Assembly (NCBI RefSeq): GCF_040932485.1
Contig: NZ_JBFRBH010000001.1
Location: 2,480,001 to 2,544,000 of the forward strand
Source of the DNA: Gymnodinialimonas sp. 202GB13-11
Lineage (GTDB): Bacteria; Pseudomonadota; Alphaproteobacteria; Rhodobacterales; Rhodobacteraceae
Direction of reading: 5' to 3'
Length of the DNA: 64,000 nt
The notes under the pieces were generated by a model, which saw only the letters and a program-made list of their open reading frames with translations, had not been told where the DNA came from and made no database searches. A program made the translations under genes and the position numbers. This document shows positions 1 through 10,039 of this stretch, in pieces. The stretch's first letter is position 1. Every line of letters starts with the position of its first letter.

Positions 1-84
1 CGCGTTGAACGCGCGGCGCTGCATGTCCGAGGTTTCGACGAGCGTGCCAATGGCACCGAAAAACAAGGCTTTAGGCTGGGGCAT
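1..84 (-). CDS. HAD-like hydrolase, N-terminal fragment (runs off the window)
   Basis: Only the first 28 codons are present; the gene continues past base 1. The ATG is at 84-82, with a purine-rich stretch (gagagat) just upstream on the minus strand. The N-terminus reads MPQPKALFFGAIGTLVETSD, which aligns with motif I of HAD-superfamily hydrolases (hhhhDxDGTLhDS). The two catalytic aspartates are replaced by Gly and Ile while GTL and the following E/D-S pattern remain. I recall similar GTLVETS proteins in Rhodobacteraceae, so this may be a diverged subgroup rather than a mutation. Function cannot be assigned from the fragment. Confidence 0.6.
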   Translation of the reverse strand, partial: MPQPKALFFGAIGTLVETSDMQRRAFNA

Positions 85-266
85 GGAGATCTCTCCGTGA
101 AGGGTGACGCAGACGTTCAGAGCCGAAACATAGGGCGCGCCCGAAAAGTTCCCCTTCTTTGCAGAAAATAGACTCAGGACGCCGACGCATTTGACCACGA
201 TCAGGGCGGCCTGGCGCTGGGGATGGCATGATTGAACATCCCCTCAGATCATTTCCGGAGACAGCC

Positions 267-797
267 ATGAAATACCTGATCGCCTATGCAAGCACCCACG
301 GCCAAACCCGCAGGATTGCACGTCATGCGATGGACCGGCTTCACGACATCGGGCATTCGGTCGAGCTTTTGCCGTTGATCGAGGCTGAGGGGCTCGACCC
401 GCGTCGCTTTGACGGCGTGATCCTCGCAGGCTCCCTCCACGCCGGGCACTACCAGCCCGCGATGACCGAGTTCGCCTCTCTCCACGCGGATCGGCTGAAC
501 ACCATGCCAACCCTGTTTCTGGCTGTCTCCTTGGCGGCAGCAGGCCACGACACCGACGATTGGCGCGGCCTCGACACCGCCCTGCATGACCTGACCGAGG
601 CCACCAGCTGGCACCCTGGCCATGTCACCCATGTGGCGGGCGCTTACAAACCCAGCGCCTACGACATCGTCACCCGCCTCATCATGCGTCGGATCATCGC
701 CAAGAAGGACCCGGGCACCGACCTGTCCGCCGATCACGACTTCACCGATTGGCCCGCGCTGGACGCGGCGCTGGAAGGCTGGCTGGAGCAGGCCTGA
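267..797 (+). CDS. flavodoxin-domain protein, HemG-like (protoporphyrinogen oxidase family)
   Basis: 176 aa. The N-terminus MKYLIAYASTHGQT carries the FMN phosphate-binding loop (STHGQT, residues 9-14). The downstream GSLHAGHY block, an IMRRI segment and a closing D-x-TDW motif follow the order seen in menaquinone-dependent protoporphyrinogen IX dehydrogenase HemG of E. coli, which is also about 180 aa. HemG proteins use FMN to oxidise protoporphyrinogen IX in haem synthesis at the inner face of the membrane. I chose the ATG at 267 because the flavodoxin fold starts directly there; the upstream ATG at 228 adds 13 residues with no family match. Alphaproteobacteria often use HemJ, so the substrate is not certain. 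Confidence 0.75.
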   Translation: MKYLIAYASTHGQTRRIARHAMDRLHDIGHSVELLPLIEAEGLDPRRFDGVILAGSLHAGHYQPAMTEFASLHADRLNTMPTLFLAVSLAAAGHDTDDWRGLDTALHDLTEATSWHPGHVTHVAGAYKPSAYDIVTRLIMRRIIAKKDPGTDLSADHDFTDWPALDAALEGWLEQA

Positions 798-911
798 CGT
801 CGTGATGATTGCGCAACGTCCCGCAAATTTCTGGAGTAAAAAGGGCAGTTTTGTTTTGCTTTGGCGGCTCAGAGCGCGTCCCAAGTAACCTTGGGGCGAA
901 AGGATGTCGTC

Positions 912-1589
912 ATGATCAAACACGCTATTTTTACCGCAGGCATTGTTGCGGGCCTTATCACCACGTCCGCCCAAGCGCAGGACTGGGCCGGCGCATATGG
1001 CGGCGGCGCACTGTCTTATGGTGTTGGGACAAATCAGGGATTCTTCACCTTCTTCGGACTTTTGTCCTCGCAATACGATGCTGAGGTGACTGGCGCACAC
1101 GTCCGTGGCTTCGCCGGGCATAATTGGTACCTGAGCGATACTGTTGTTACCGGTGTCGAATTGTCTGCCGGATTTGGTGAAATCTCCGGCTCTGGTGTGG
1201 GCGGCAACCCCGGACAATCCGCCAACATGACCTACGGGACATCGGCCACCTTAGCAGTTCGGTTTGCCTATGATGCTGGCCGCGCCTTGCCGTTCATCTC
1301 TTTTGGCGTGACAACAACCGAGGTGTCCAGCAGCTATACGATCCCCGCCCTTGGCCCAATTGAACGGGACGCGACCTTCCGCACCGGAACGACCGTCGGC
1401 GCCGGAGTGGACTACCAAATATCCGACCGCTCTTTTTTGCGCATTCAGGTTTCGCACACACAGATGGACGACATCCAGTATGGTCTTACTGCATTTCCGC
1501 CGCCGAACACCGGGGTTTCTCTCATACCCCAGGTAATCACAAACCCCTCCTATTCAGATGTCACAGTCGGCTACGCGTTCCGCTTCTGA
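912..1589 (+). CDS. outer-membrane beta-barrel protein
   Basis: 225 aa. A signal peptide occupies residues 1-22 and ends in AQA before Gln-Asp-Trp. The mature protein starts with a glycine-rich segment (WAGAYGGGALSYG), has alternating polar and hydrophobic strands throughout, and ends in VGYAFRF. A terminal phenylalanine with this alternation is the recognition signal of BAM-inserted outer-membrane barrels. It resembles the small OmpA-like or porin-family 8-strand barrels common in Rhodobacteraceae. The ATG at 912 is chosen because the signal peptide begins there. A GC-rich hairpin with a T-rich tail follows at about 1616. No ligand or transport role can be read from the sequence. Confidence 0.75.
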   Translation: MIKHAIFTAGIVAGLITTSAQAQDWAGAYGGGALSYGVGTNQGFFTFFGLLSSQYDAEVTGAHVRGFAGHNWYLSDTVVTGVELSAGFGEISGSGVGGNPGQSANMTYGTSATLAVRFAYDAGRALPFISFGVTTTEVSSSYTIPALGPIERDATFRTGTTVGAGVDYQISDRSFLRIQVSHTQMDDIQYGLTAFPPPNTGVSLIPQVITNPSYSDVTVGYAFRF

Positions 1590-1615
1590 GAAGGCCCGTC
1601 CCGGAAAACAGCGCC

Positions 1616-1643
1616 GCGCCGGCCCCGGCGTGCCCTTTTCTTT
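1616..1643 (+). terminator. putative rho-independent terminator after the barrel gene
   Basis: CGCCGG and CCGGCG arms (1617-1622 and 1625-1630) enclose a two-base loop. A run of TTTTCTTT follows a few bases later, 27 bases after the barrel gene stop. Confidence 0.45.
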
Positions 1644-1736
1644 GAGTCTCTCCCTTGCACCCCACGCCCCCACCACTATAACGCCGACAGTTTGCCCGGC
1701 ACTCAGGCGGGCCAGGTCATTGCGTCGGGGGACACC

Positions 1737-5066
<3,330 letters not shown>

Positions 5067-5174
5067 AGAGTGGCAATAAAGACTCGATTGCCTAGATGTA
5101 GTGTGTTGGTCCTTGCCAGAATCCATTTGTCGATGGCAGTTTGAGAACAACAAAGAAACCTAGGGAGCTCAGCA

Positions 5175-5339
5175 ATGTCGGAACCACTTGAACGACTTGT
5201 CGAACAAGCACGGCGTGTGCAGATGACTGGCGCTCAGAGAACCGAGCAGCGTATTAGCTTTGCGTTTGGTACCGCCAAAATCGAAAACGATGACGTAACC
5301 AAGGAGATGGTCGTCGAAGCCGCGCAAAAGGGCAGCTGA
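5175..5339 (+). CDS. small protein upstream of fic, candidate Fic antitoxin
   Basis: 54 aa, starting at the ATG at 5175, with a purine-rich stretch (tagggag) about 10 bases upstream. It ends five bases before the fic start, an arrangement typical of cotranscribed pairs. Residues 33-38 read TAKIEN, which fits the (S/T)xxxE(G/N) inhibitory motif by which class I Fic antitoxins block ATP in the Fic active site. Lower GC than carB on the left and the protease on the right is shared with fic. I recall small proteins of this type upstream of fic in alphaproteobacteria. The antitoxin role is an inference from motif and position. The protein is very short and the motif is degenerate enough to occur by chance. 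Confidence 0.6.
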   Translation: MSEPLERLVEQARRVQMTGAQRTEQRISFAFGTAKIENDDVTKEMVVEAAQKGS

Positions 5340-5343
5340 ATAC

Positions 5344-6117
5344 ATGTCCGATCGCAAAAGTGAGGCGGAAATACCTCCACTAATAGAAGATCCGATTGAA
5401 CTAGCACAGAAGGAAGCTGAAAATGCTCTCTTACAGTTTGATTGGGGGATGGAGGAAGTTGAGCGCTGGATTGCTGACGGTAAGCCGAAGCTTCGCGTCT
5501 CTACGCTCTTGAACCTACATCGAAAAGCGATGGATGGAATCGACCAGTACGCGGGCAACTTTCGGCCCGCTAACGTGGCGATCAGAGGCAGCGTGCATCA
5601 GCCAATATCAGGCGATGATGTGCCAAGATATGTGGAAGAGATGTTGGAATACATCGCAGACCACTGGGAGTCCAAAACTGCGACGCATTTATCGTCTTAT
5701 GCAATGTGGCGTTTAAACTGGATACACCCGTTTGCTGATGGAAACGGCAGAACCTCTCGTATGTTGTCATACATGGTACTGTGCGGGCGCCTAGGATACG
5801 TGCTGCCCGGAACGAAGACTATTCCTGAGCAGATCTCTGAGAACAAGCAGCCTTACTATAACGCTCTAGAAGCAGCAGATGCCGCAAACAAAACTGGGAC
5901 AATGAATGTATCCCAGATGGAGAAGCTGCTCGAAAACTATTTGGCTAATCAATTGGTTGATATTCACGGTAAGGCAACAGGGAATGACCACATGCAACCT
6001 TCGGCGAGCCCGCCACCAGAAAGAGGTGGATTGCTCGCTGCGCTGGAAAAACGTCCGGTTTTCTATGGGGGCTGCATAGCCATAGTTCTGGCCGTTATCG
6101 GTTGGATAATTGCCTAA
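5344..6117 (+). CDS. Fic-domain protein with a C-terminal transmembrane anchor
   Basis: 257 aa. The Fic active-site motif HPFADGNGRTSR is complete at residues 128-139, including the catalytic His and the Asp and Arg that hold ATP and Mg. This predicts AMP or other nucleotide transfer to hydroxyl side chains of a target protein. The N-terminal part (about 1-60) resembles the helical lead-in of many Fic proteins. A linker rich in Pro and Ser (216-228) precedes a single hydrophobic helix at 239-257 that ends the protein, so it should be tail-anchored with the catalytic domain in the cytoplasm. No (S/T)xxxE(G/N) motif is evident at the N-terminus, consistent with inhibition in trans by the preceding small protein. 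The target is unknown. Confidence 0.85.
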   Translation: MSDRKSEAEIPPLIEDPIELAQKEAENALLQFDWGMEEVERWIADGKPKLRVSTLLNLHRKAMDGIDQYAGNFRPANVAIRGSVHQPISGDDVPRYVEEMLEYIADHWESKTATHLSSYAMWRLNWIHPFADGNGRTSRMLSYMVLCGRLGYVLPGTKTIPEQISENKQPYYNALEAADAANKTGTMNVSQMEKLLENYLANQLVDIHGKATGNDHMQPSASPPPERGGLLAALEKRPVFYGGCIAIVLAVIGWIIA

Positions 6118-6219
6118 CCTGAAAGTGGCCTAAGAGGTCGACCACGTCCCGTCGTTTATTGGCCTTGGCCCGATCACGTGACTCCGTGGTTTTCGACAAG
6201 ATTTAAGCGCCACCCTCAC

Positions 6220-6342
6220 TCACTCACACACCAACTCCGTCACCTCCAGCGTATCCGGATCGATAACCTGCGTGCACCGATCACCTCCGCCAACACACCC
6301 GGCCACCAAAACCACCACAACAACCAAACCCATCCGAACCAT
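6220..6342 (-). CDS. very small putative lipoprotein
   Basis: 40 aa. The protein begins MVRMGLVVVVVLVAGC: a positively charged start, a valine-rich hydrophobic core and a lipobox (VAGC, cysteine at residue 16), then only 24 mature residues with two further cysteines, ending in Val-Cys-Glu. A GAGGG sequence sits eight bases before the ATG. It is antisense to the untranslated leader of the protease gene and diverges from it. Small lipoproteins of this design are frequent in Rhodobacteraceae, but low-complexity valine codons in GT-rich DNA could also produce this pattern by chance. Confidence 0.5.
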   Translation of the reverse strand: MVRMGLVVVVVLVAGCVGGGDRCTQVIDPDTLEVTELVCE

Positions 6343-6502
6343 CTCAAAACCCTCAATAAAATCCGCCTCCACCCTCGCCAAACCCTCGCCCAAAATCAAC
6401 TCCGCGTCATCAAACCCCGTTAATTCCCCGCATTTCCTTACCTTGCGCCACGCCCCGCCAGCGGCCACCTCTGTTCCACCAGCCACAACCAAAGGCACCG
6501 AT

Positions 6503-7723
6503 ATGCACCGCATTCTGGCCGCAACGGCCCTCACAGCGCTCGCCCTCCCCGCCCTCGCCGACGCCCACAAACCTGGCGAAGAACCCGGCCTGACCCCGCC
6601 GCTCTTCGGGCAGGTCGACCTCGTCACGAACTTCCAGCCCGACCCCCACGAAGTCCAACTCGAAGCGGGCGGCCCGCATATCGGCACCTATTCCGACCAG
6701 CGCACTGGCAACCGTTGCCAAGGCCACTTCTCGGGCGATCCGAACTTTCGCCTGAACTTCACCTCCGGCGATCTCGGCTTTCCGCTGCAGTTCTTCGTCA
6801 CGTCCGGTGCCGATACCGTGTTGCTCGTGCAGACGCCCGACGGCACCTACCATTGCAACGACGATTTCGCGGGCCTGAACCCGCGTGTGCGCTTCGACAC
6901 GCCCACAACCGGCGAATACAACATCTATGTCGGCACCTATGCGCCGGTCTCTGGCCAATTGCCCGTCGCCGACCTCGCCATTACGGAATACGAAAACTAC
7001 GGGCCCAGCTTCGACCGCGCCTTTTTCGGCAATGATGACCGCATCGTCATGGATGCCGCCTCCGCCCCGTGGAACATGATCGGCTTTCTCGACCTGGGCG
7101 ATGCGTCCTGCACCGCTGTACTGATCGGTTCTGCCACGATCCTGACCTCGGCCCATTGCCTGGCGGAAAACGGGCAGATCGTCTCACAACCCGTCGAATT
7201 CCTCGCCGGGTTCCAGAACGGCAACCACGTCGCGCGCTCCGGCATCTCGGGCTATCACGTCGCCCAAGGCTACCTGAACGGTGAGCAGGAGGGGACGGAC
7301 TACGCCTTCCTCTACCTCGACCAACCGCTTGGCGATCAACTCGGCTGGATGGATGTGGGTGTTCTGACGCCTGAGGAGATCTCCGCCCTGCAAGCCGGGG
7401 GCGGCCCCGATATCCTGCAAGCGGGCTACAGCTACGACCAGCAAGGCACGCTGACCGGCAACCTCGATTGCCCGTTCATCGAAGTGGCCCCGCAGAACGT
7501 CCTCGTCCACCAGTGCGACACACTGCAAGGCGACAGCGGCTCACCGCTGTTCATCCAGGATGGCGACCGTTACCGGATCATCGGCGTGGAAAGCCGCACC
7601 GATCCCCGCCCGAACGAGGAGTACGACCGCAACGTCGCGATGTATGTCGACTATGTGGTAAGAGAGCTTGCGACGGTTGGCCAGGGCGGCGCCCCGGCGG
7701 CAGCCCCGCAGCCCGTCAAGTAA
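6503..7723 (+). CDS. secreted trypsin-like serine protease with N-terminal PPC-like domain
   Basis: 406 aa. The signal peptide runs from MHRILAATAL to the ALADA region near residue 20. Residues about 60-165 look like a bacterial pre-peptidase C-terminal (PPC-type) beta domain, placed here before the protease. The catalytic triad is visible: His218 in TSAHC, Asp266 in TDYAFLYLD and Ser345 in GDSGSP, the S1 chymotrypsin-family pattern. Paired cysteines around these motifs suggest disulfides, consistent with export to the periplasm or outside. The ATG at 6503 is chosen because the signal peptide starts there; the open frame extends upstream without coding character. The substrate is unknown. Confidence 0.85.
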   Translation: MHRILAATALTALALPALADAHKPGEEPGLTPPLFGQVDLVTNFQPDPHEVQLEAGGPHIGTYSDQRTGNRCQGHFSGDPNFRLNFTSGDLGFPLQFFVTSGADTVLLVQTPDGTYHCNDDFAGLNPRVRFDTPTTGEYNIYVGTYAPVSGQLPVADLAITEYENYGPSFDRAFFGNDDRIVMDAASAPWNMIGFLDLGDASCTAVLIGSATILTSAHCLAENGQIVSQPVEFLAGFQNGNHVARSGISGYHVAQGYLNGEQEGTDYAFLYLDQPLGDQLGWMDVGVLTPEEISALQAGGGPDILQAGYSYDQQGTLTGNLDCPFIEVAPQNVLVHQCDTLQGDSGSPLFIQDGDRYRIIGVESRTDPRPNEEYDRNVAMYVDYVVRELATVGQGGAPAAAPQPVK

Positions 7724-7729
7724 AGATCA

Positions 7730-7754
7730 AAAGGGGCGGCCCGACGGCCCCTTT
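7730..7754 (+). terminator. terminator between the convergent protease gene and lipoprotein pseudogene
   Basis: AAAGGGGC (7730-7737) pairs with GCCCCTTT (7747-7754) around a nine-base loop. The stem ends in T on one strand and A on the other, so it could work in both directions. Confidence 0.6.
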
Positions 7755-7768
7755 CTACGCCTTAGGGC

Positions 7769-8179
7769 TTATAGACAGCTCGTATATTGACGCCCGTAGA
7801 TATCATACGCCGTCGCGCAAATGTCCGGATTTCCACTAAACGCATACAGGTCACGCCGAGTCAGAACAGCATTCGCCTGGTCGGCATTCGTTACAGGGAG
7901 GATCACACCTTCCTGGCCACCCACATATGCCCTGTTGCCGACACGCCGAAATCCGGGACGGCGGGCTCATTCCGCCGGGAAAGTCGCAGCCGCCGCAGCC
8001 GGGGCTGCCGTCGGGCTCGGCCCCGCCGCGCCGCCGCCGCCGGTCAGAAACGGCCCCGGTCCTACCGCCTCACGCGGTGCGGTGCCAAGGACCGGGCCAA
8101 AGGCCCCGCCCTCGCCCACCGGCAAGGGATCAACTCAGGCCCCCAGGGCCAGGACACTCAAAACCATCAAATATCGCAC
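7769..8179 (-). pseudogene. lipoprotein pseudogene with two in-frame UGA codons, the first at the lipobox cysteine
   Basis: Reading from GTG at 8179 in one continuous frame gives a signal peptide, MRYLMVLSVLALGA. Then comes TGA (8137-8135), exactly where the lipobox cysteine belongs. A Pro/Gly/Ala-rich stretch of 54 residues follows, then a second TGA (7974-7972 region) and 65 more residues with clear protein character (GGQEGVILPVTNADQANAVL) ending in TAA at 7769. The frame never shifts across all 137 codons. A purine-rich AAGGA lies upstream of the GTG. It follows the next lipoprotein gene by 18 bases and shares an N-A-V-L patch with it, so it may be a decayed paralogue. Two nonsense mutations are the simplest reading; sequencing errors or recoding are alternatives. 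Confidence 0.6.
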
Positions 8180-8197
8180 GGAACGTCCTTCCTCTCT

Positions 8198-8545
8198 TTA
8201 CGGGCACACATTCGGGTACAATCGGCTCGCATGGGTCGTCACGCCCCAACATCCGGGCTGCCCCCCTTCGACCGGGTCGGCAGGATAGACGCTGCGGATA
8301 TCCCCCGGCGCAACGCCGATGATGGAGGCCAGAACCGCGTTGCTCGGCTGATTGGGATCGGCAATCACGATGGCACCCGGGTCGGGATTGGTAAATCCTC
8401 CCGGCGGCGGGTTTGCCGGCAACGGCGTTCCCACCTGACCACCCCCGGCGGTGAACACACCACCCCCAAGCGGCGTCACCGCACCGCCAACAGCCACACA
8501 GCCCGACAGCGCCAGCGCAGGCATCAACCAGATGAATCGTTTCAT
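8198..8545 (-). CDS. lipoprotein of unknown function
   Basis: 115 aa. The start MKRFIWLMPALALSGC is a classical lipoprotein signal with the cysteine at residue 16. The mature part is rich in Gly, Pro, Val and Ala, then has a C-terminal block with two cysteines ending in YPNVCP. GAGGGG lies nine bases before the ATG at 8545. It is cotranscribed with the pseudogene below it and probably lies downstream of the SPFH-like gene on the same strand. I do not recognise a family; it should be anchored to the periplasmic side of a membrane. Confidence 0.7.
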   Translation of the reverse strand: MKRFIWLMPALALSGCVAVGGAVTPLGGGVFTAGGGQVGTPLPANPPPGGFTNPDPGAIVIADPNQPSNAVLASIIGVAPGDIRSVYPADPVEGGQPGCWGVTTHASRLYPNVCP

Positions 8546-8640
8546 GAAAATGTCCCCTCTTTTTTTGCGGAGATATCCTAGGGCGCAACTCTCACGCCTG
8601 CCTAGTTTTTTTTGCGACCGCCCCGAAAAGACGCGCGCGT

Positions 8641-9549
8641 CTATTGGGCCGCGCGCAGCCAGTCCAGACGGGCCGCGCTGAAATCCACTGGGCCAATCCG
8701 CACGCCGCAATCGGCCTCCAGACGCGGCGCCAAAGGCGGGGTCAGCGTGGCAAACGCGCCGGGCACATCCACGCGGTCATGGCTGCCCGCCACTTCACGC
8801 AGGCCCGCCTCGACGACATTGGCAACCTGCAAGCCCGGCATAGTCTCGAAATCCCCAAAACAAGTCCTTGCCCAATCCGCATCCGCCAGATCAAAGCTCG
8901 CCACCGCACCCGTCAGTTCCAGCCGCGCATCATCGCGGGACAGGAGCGGCAGGTCGAAAATCTCCACCCGCAGCTCCCCCAAATCCGCCTCGGCCTGCAC
9001 CAGCTCCATCGCCTCGCGCACGACCTCAACCTCCGGTACATCGTCCGCCGCGGTCGCAGCCCCCGCACAGGCCCCGACATCAGCGGTGAGCCGCAAGATC
9101 TCTATGCCCGGTGGCGCGGCCTCCTGAACCGCCACTCGCAAGGCATCCATGTCAGGCCCCCGCAACTGCGCCAACGACAGGTCCGCCGCCTCCATCAGCG
9201 CGCGCAACGCGGCGTCTTGGCCCGCAATGGCGTCGTAATCCCCGCCGTCCATGTGGAAGGCCAGCACATCCCCGACCCTATACGTCACCAAAAAGGTGAC
9301 CGGGCACTGATCCACCATCACAGGGTCCGCCACCCGGTGCTGTCGCTCCAGGAAGACATCGTAGATGGTGACATCCCGGACCAGCCCACCGACGACATAA
9401 ACGCCAGGCTCAAGCACGTCCAGCGTATCACCGCGGTCCGCGACAGCCTGCTGGTGTGGCTGCACGGTCACAAAACCCTGCCACAGCCAAACCGCGTACA
9501 GCACAAGCGCTACGCACGCGGCACCACCGATCCAAACCCATCGCCCCAT
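8641..9549 (-). CDS. SPFH/HflC-like single-pass membrane protein
   Basis: 302 aa. The ATG at 9549 is preceded by GGGAG. Residues 1-25 form one hydrophobic helix (MGRWVWIGGAACVALVLYAV). The segment after it (VQPHQQAVADRGDTL, then EPGVYVVGG and a RVADPVMVDQCPVTFLVTYR block) follows the layout of prohibitin-type SPFH domains such as HflC: a tyrosine- or valine-rich membrane anchor, a V-P-x-x-x-A-V patch and a beta region. The C-terminal 180 residues are less conserved. SPFH proteins assemble large membrane rings that often regulate FtsH or other proteases; no partner gene is adjacent. The assignment rests on pattern only. A GTTTG/CAAAC inverted repeat lies just upstream at 9562. Confidence 0.55.
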   Translation of the reverse strand: MGRWVWIGGAACVALVLYAVWLWQGFVTVQPHQQAVADRGDTLDVLEPGVYVVGGLVRDVTIYDVFLERQHRVADPVMVDQCPVTFLVTYRVGDVLAFHMDGGDYDAIAGQDAALRALMEAADLSLAQLRGPDMDALRVAVQEAAPPGIEILRLTADVGACAGAATAADDVPEVEVVREAMELVQAEADLGELRVEIFDLPLLSRDDARLELTGAVASFDLADADWARTCFGDFETMPGLQVANVVEAGLREVAGSHDRVDVPGAFATLTPPLAPRLEADCGVRIGPVDFSAARLDWLRAAQ

Positions 9550-9561
9550 CAGGCCACTCCC

Positions 9562-9579
9562 GTTTGCCGCGCGACAAAC
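9562..9579. promoter_or_regulatory. imperfect palindrome upstream of the SPFH-like gene
   Basis: GTTTG and CAAAC arms enclose a GC-rich eight-base centre, 13 bases before the start codon. The arms match the perfect palindrome at 9853-9868 upstream of the neighbouring small lipoprotein, suggesting a common regulator. Confidence 0.35.
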
Positions 9580-9625
9580 GCATCGCGCGGGCATCGATCA
9601 GATGCAGCCGAGACGATGAATTGCG

Positions 9626-9793
9626 TCAGCGGCAGATCACCTGCTGATACTGGTCATAATAGCAATGCGCGGGCAGGTCATAGATATCCGGCTCTGCCGG
9701 GCCGCCATAGCCACCGCCGCCATAGGGGACGGTCGGGGCGTAAACACAGGCGCTGGTGGCAAGAAGGCCGGCAATCAAGATCAGTTTCTTCAT
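9626..9793 (-). CDS. small lipoprotein
   Basis: 55 aa. It begins MKKLILIAGLLATSAC, a textbook lipoprotein signal with the lipobox cysteine at residue 16. The mature part has a GGGGYGG stretch and a C-terminal segment with two cysteines (HCYYDQYQQVICR). GGAGA lies seven to eleven bases before the ATG at 9793. The SPFH-like gene starts 76 bases downstream on the same strand, so the two may be cotranscribed. Function is unknown. The signal peptide and ribosome site make the gene credible despite its size. Confidence 0.75.
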   Translation of the reverse strand: MKKLILIAGLLATSACVYAPTVPYGGGGYGGPAEPDIYDLPAHCYYDQYQQVICR

Positions 9794-9852
9794 GGAAATC
9801 TCTCCTTTTCAATGGCTTGAGCCTATCCCGCGATATTTCATTCGTCGAGGGG

Positions 9853-9868
9853 GTTTGTCGCGACAAAC
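9853..9868. promoter_or_regulatory. perfect 16-bp palindrome, putative operator
   Basis: GTTTGTCGCGACAAAC is perfectly self-complementary and lies 60 bases upstream of the small lipoprotein start, in the expected promoter zone. A related site occurs at 9562-9579. Confidence 0.5.
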
Positions 9869-10039
9869 ATTCGGCCCCACCCGAATTCATCCCCGATCAT
9901 GCGCCCGGATCTGTTTGGCGAGGTGTCGAGGAGTATGCAGTGCATCTGGTTGACCCCTCAAAAATCTGAAGGGCCAAACTCTCGCAACTTGGTTGGTATT
10001 GCGTAGATGCCGCGCCGGTGTGCGGGCTGCATACGGGTT

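Noticed and set aside
6272-6502. 77-residue N-terminal extension of the protease
   Set aside because: Pro/Thr/Lys-rich with no signal; the signal peptide begins at 6503.
7769-8179. Selenoprotein with two Sec codons
   Set aside because: No SECIS-like hairpin seen after the UGA and lipobox chemistry needs cysteine; nonsense decay is simpler.
8644-9969. 441-aa plus-strand open frame across the SPFH-like and small lipoprotein genes
   Set aside because: Antisense to two better supported genes, Arg/His-rich and without domain.
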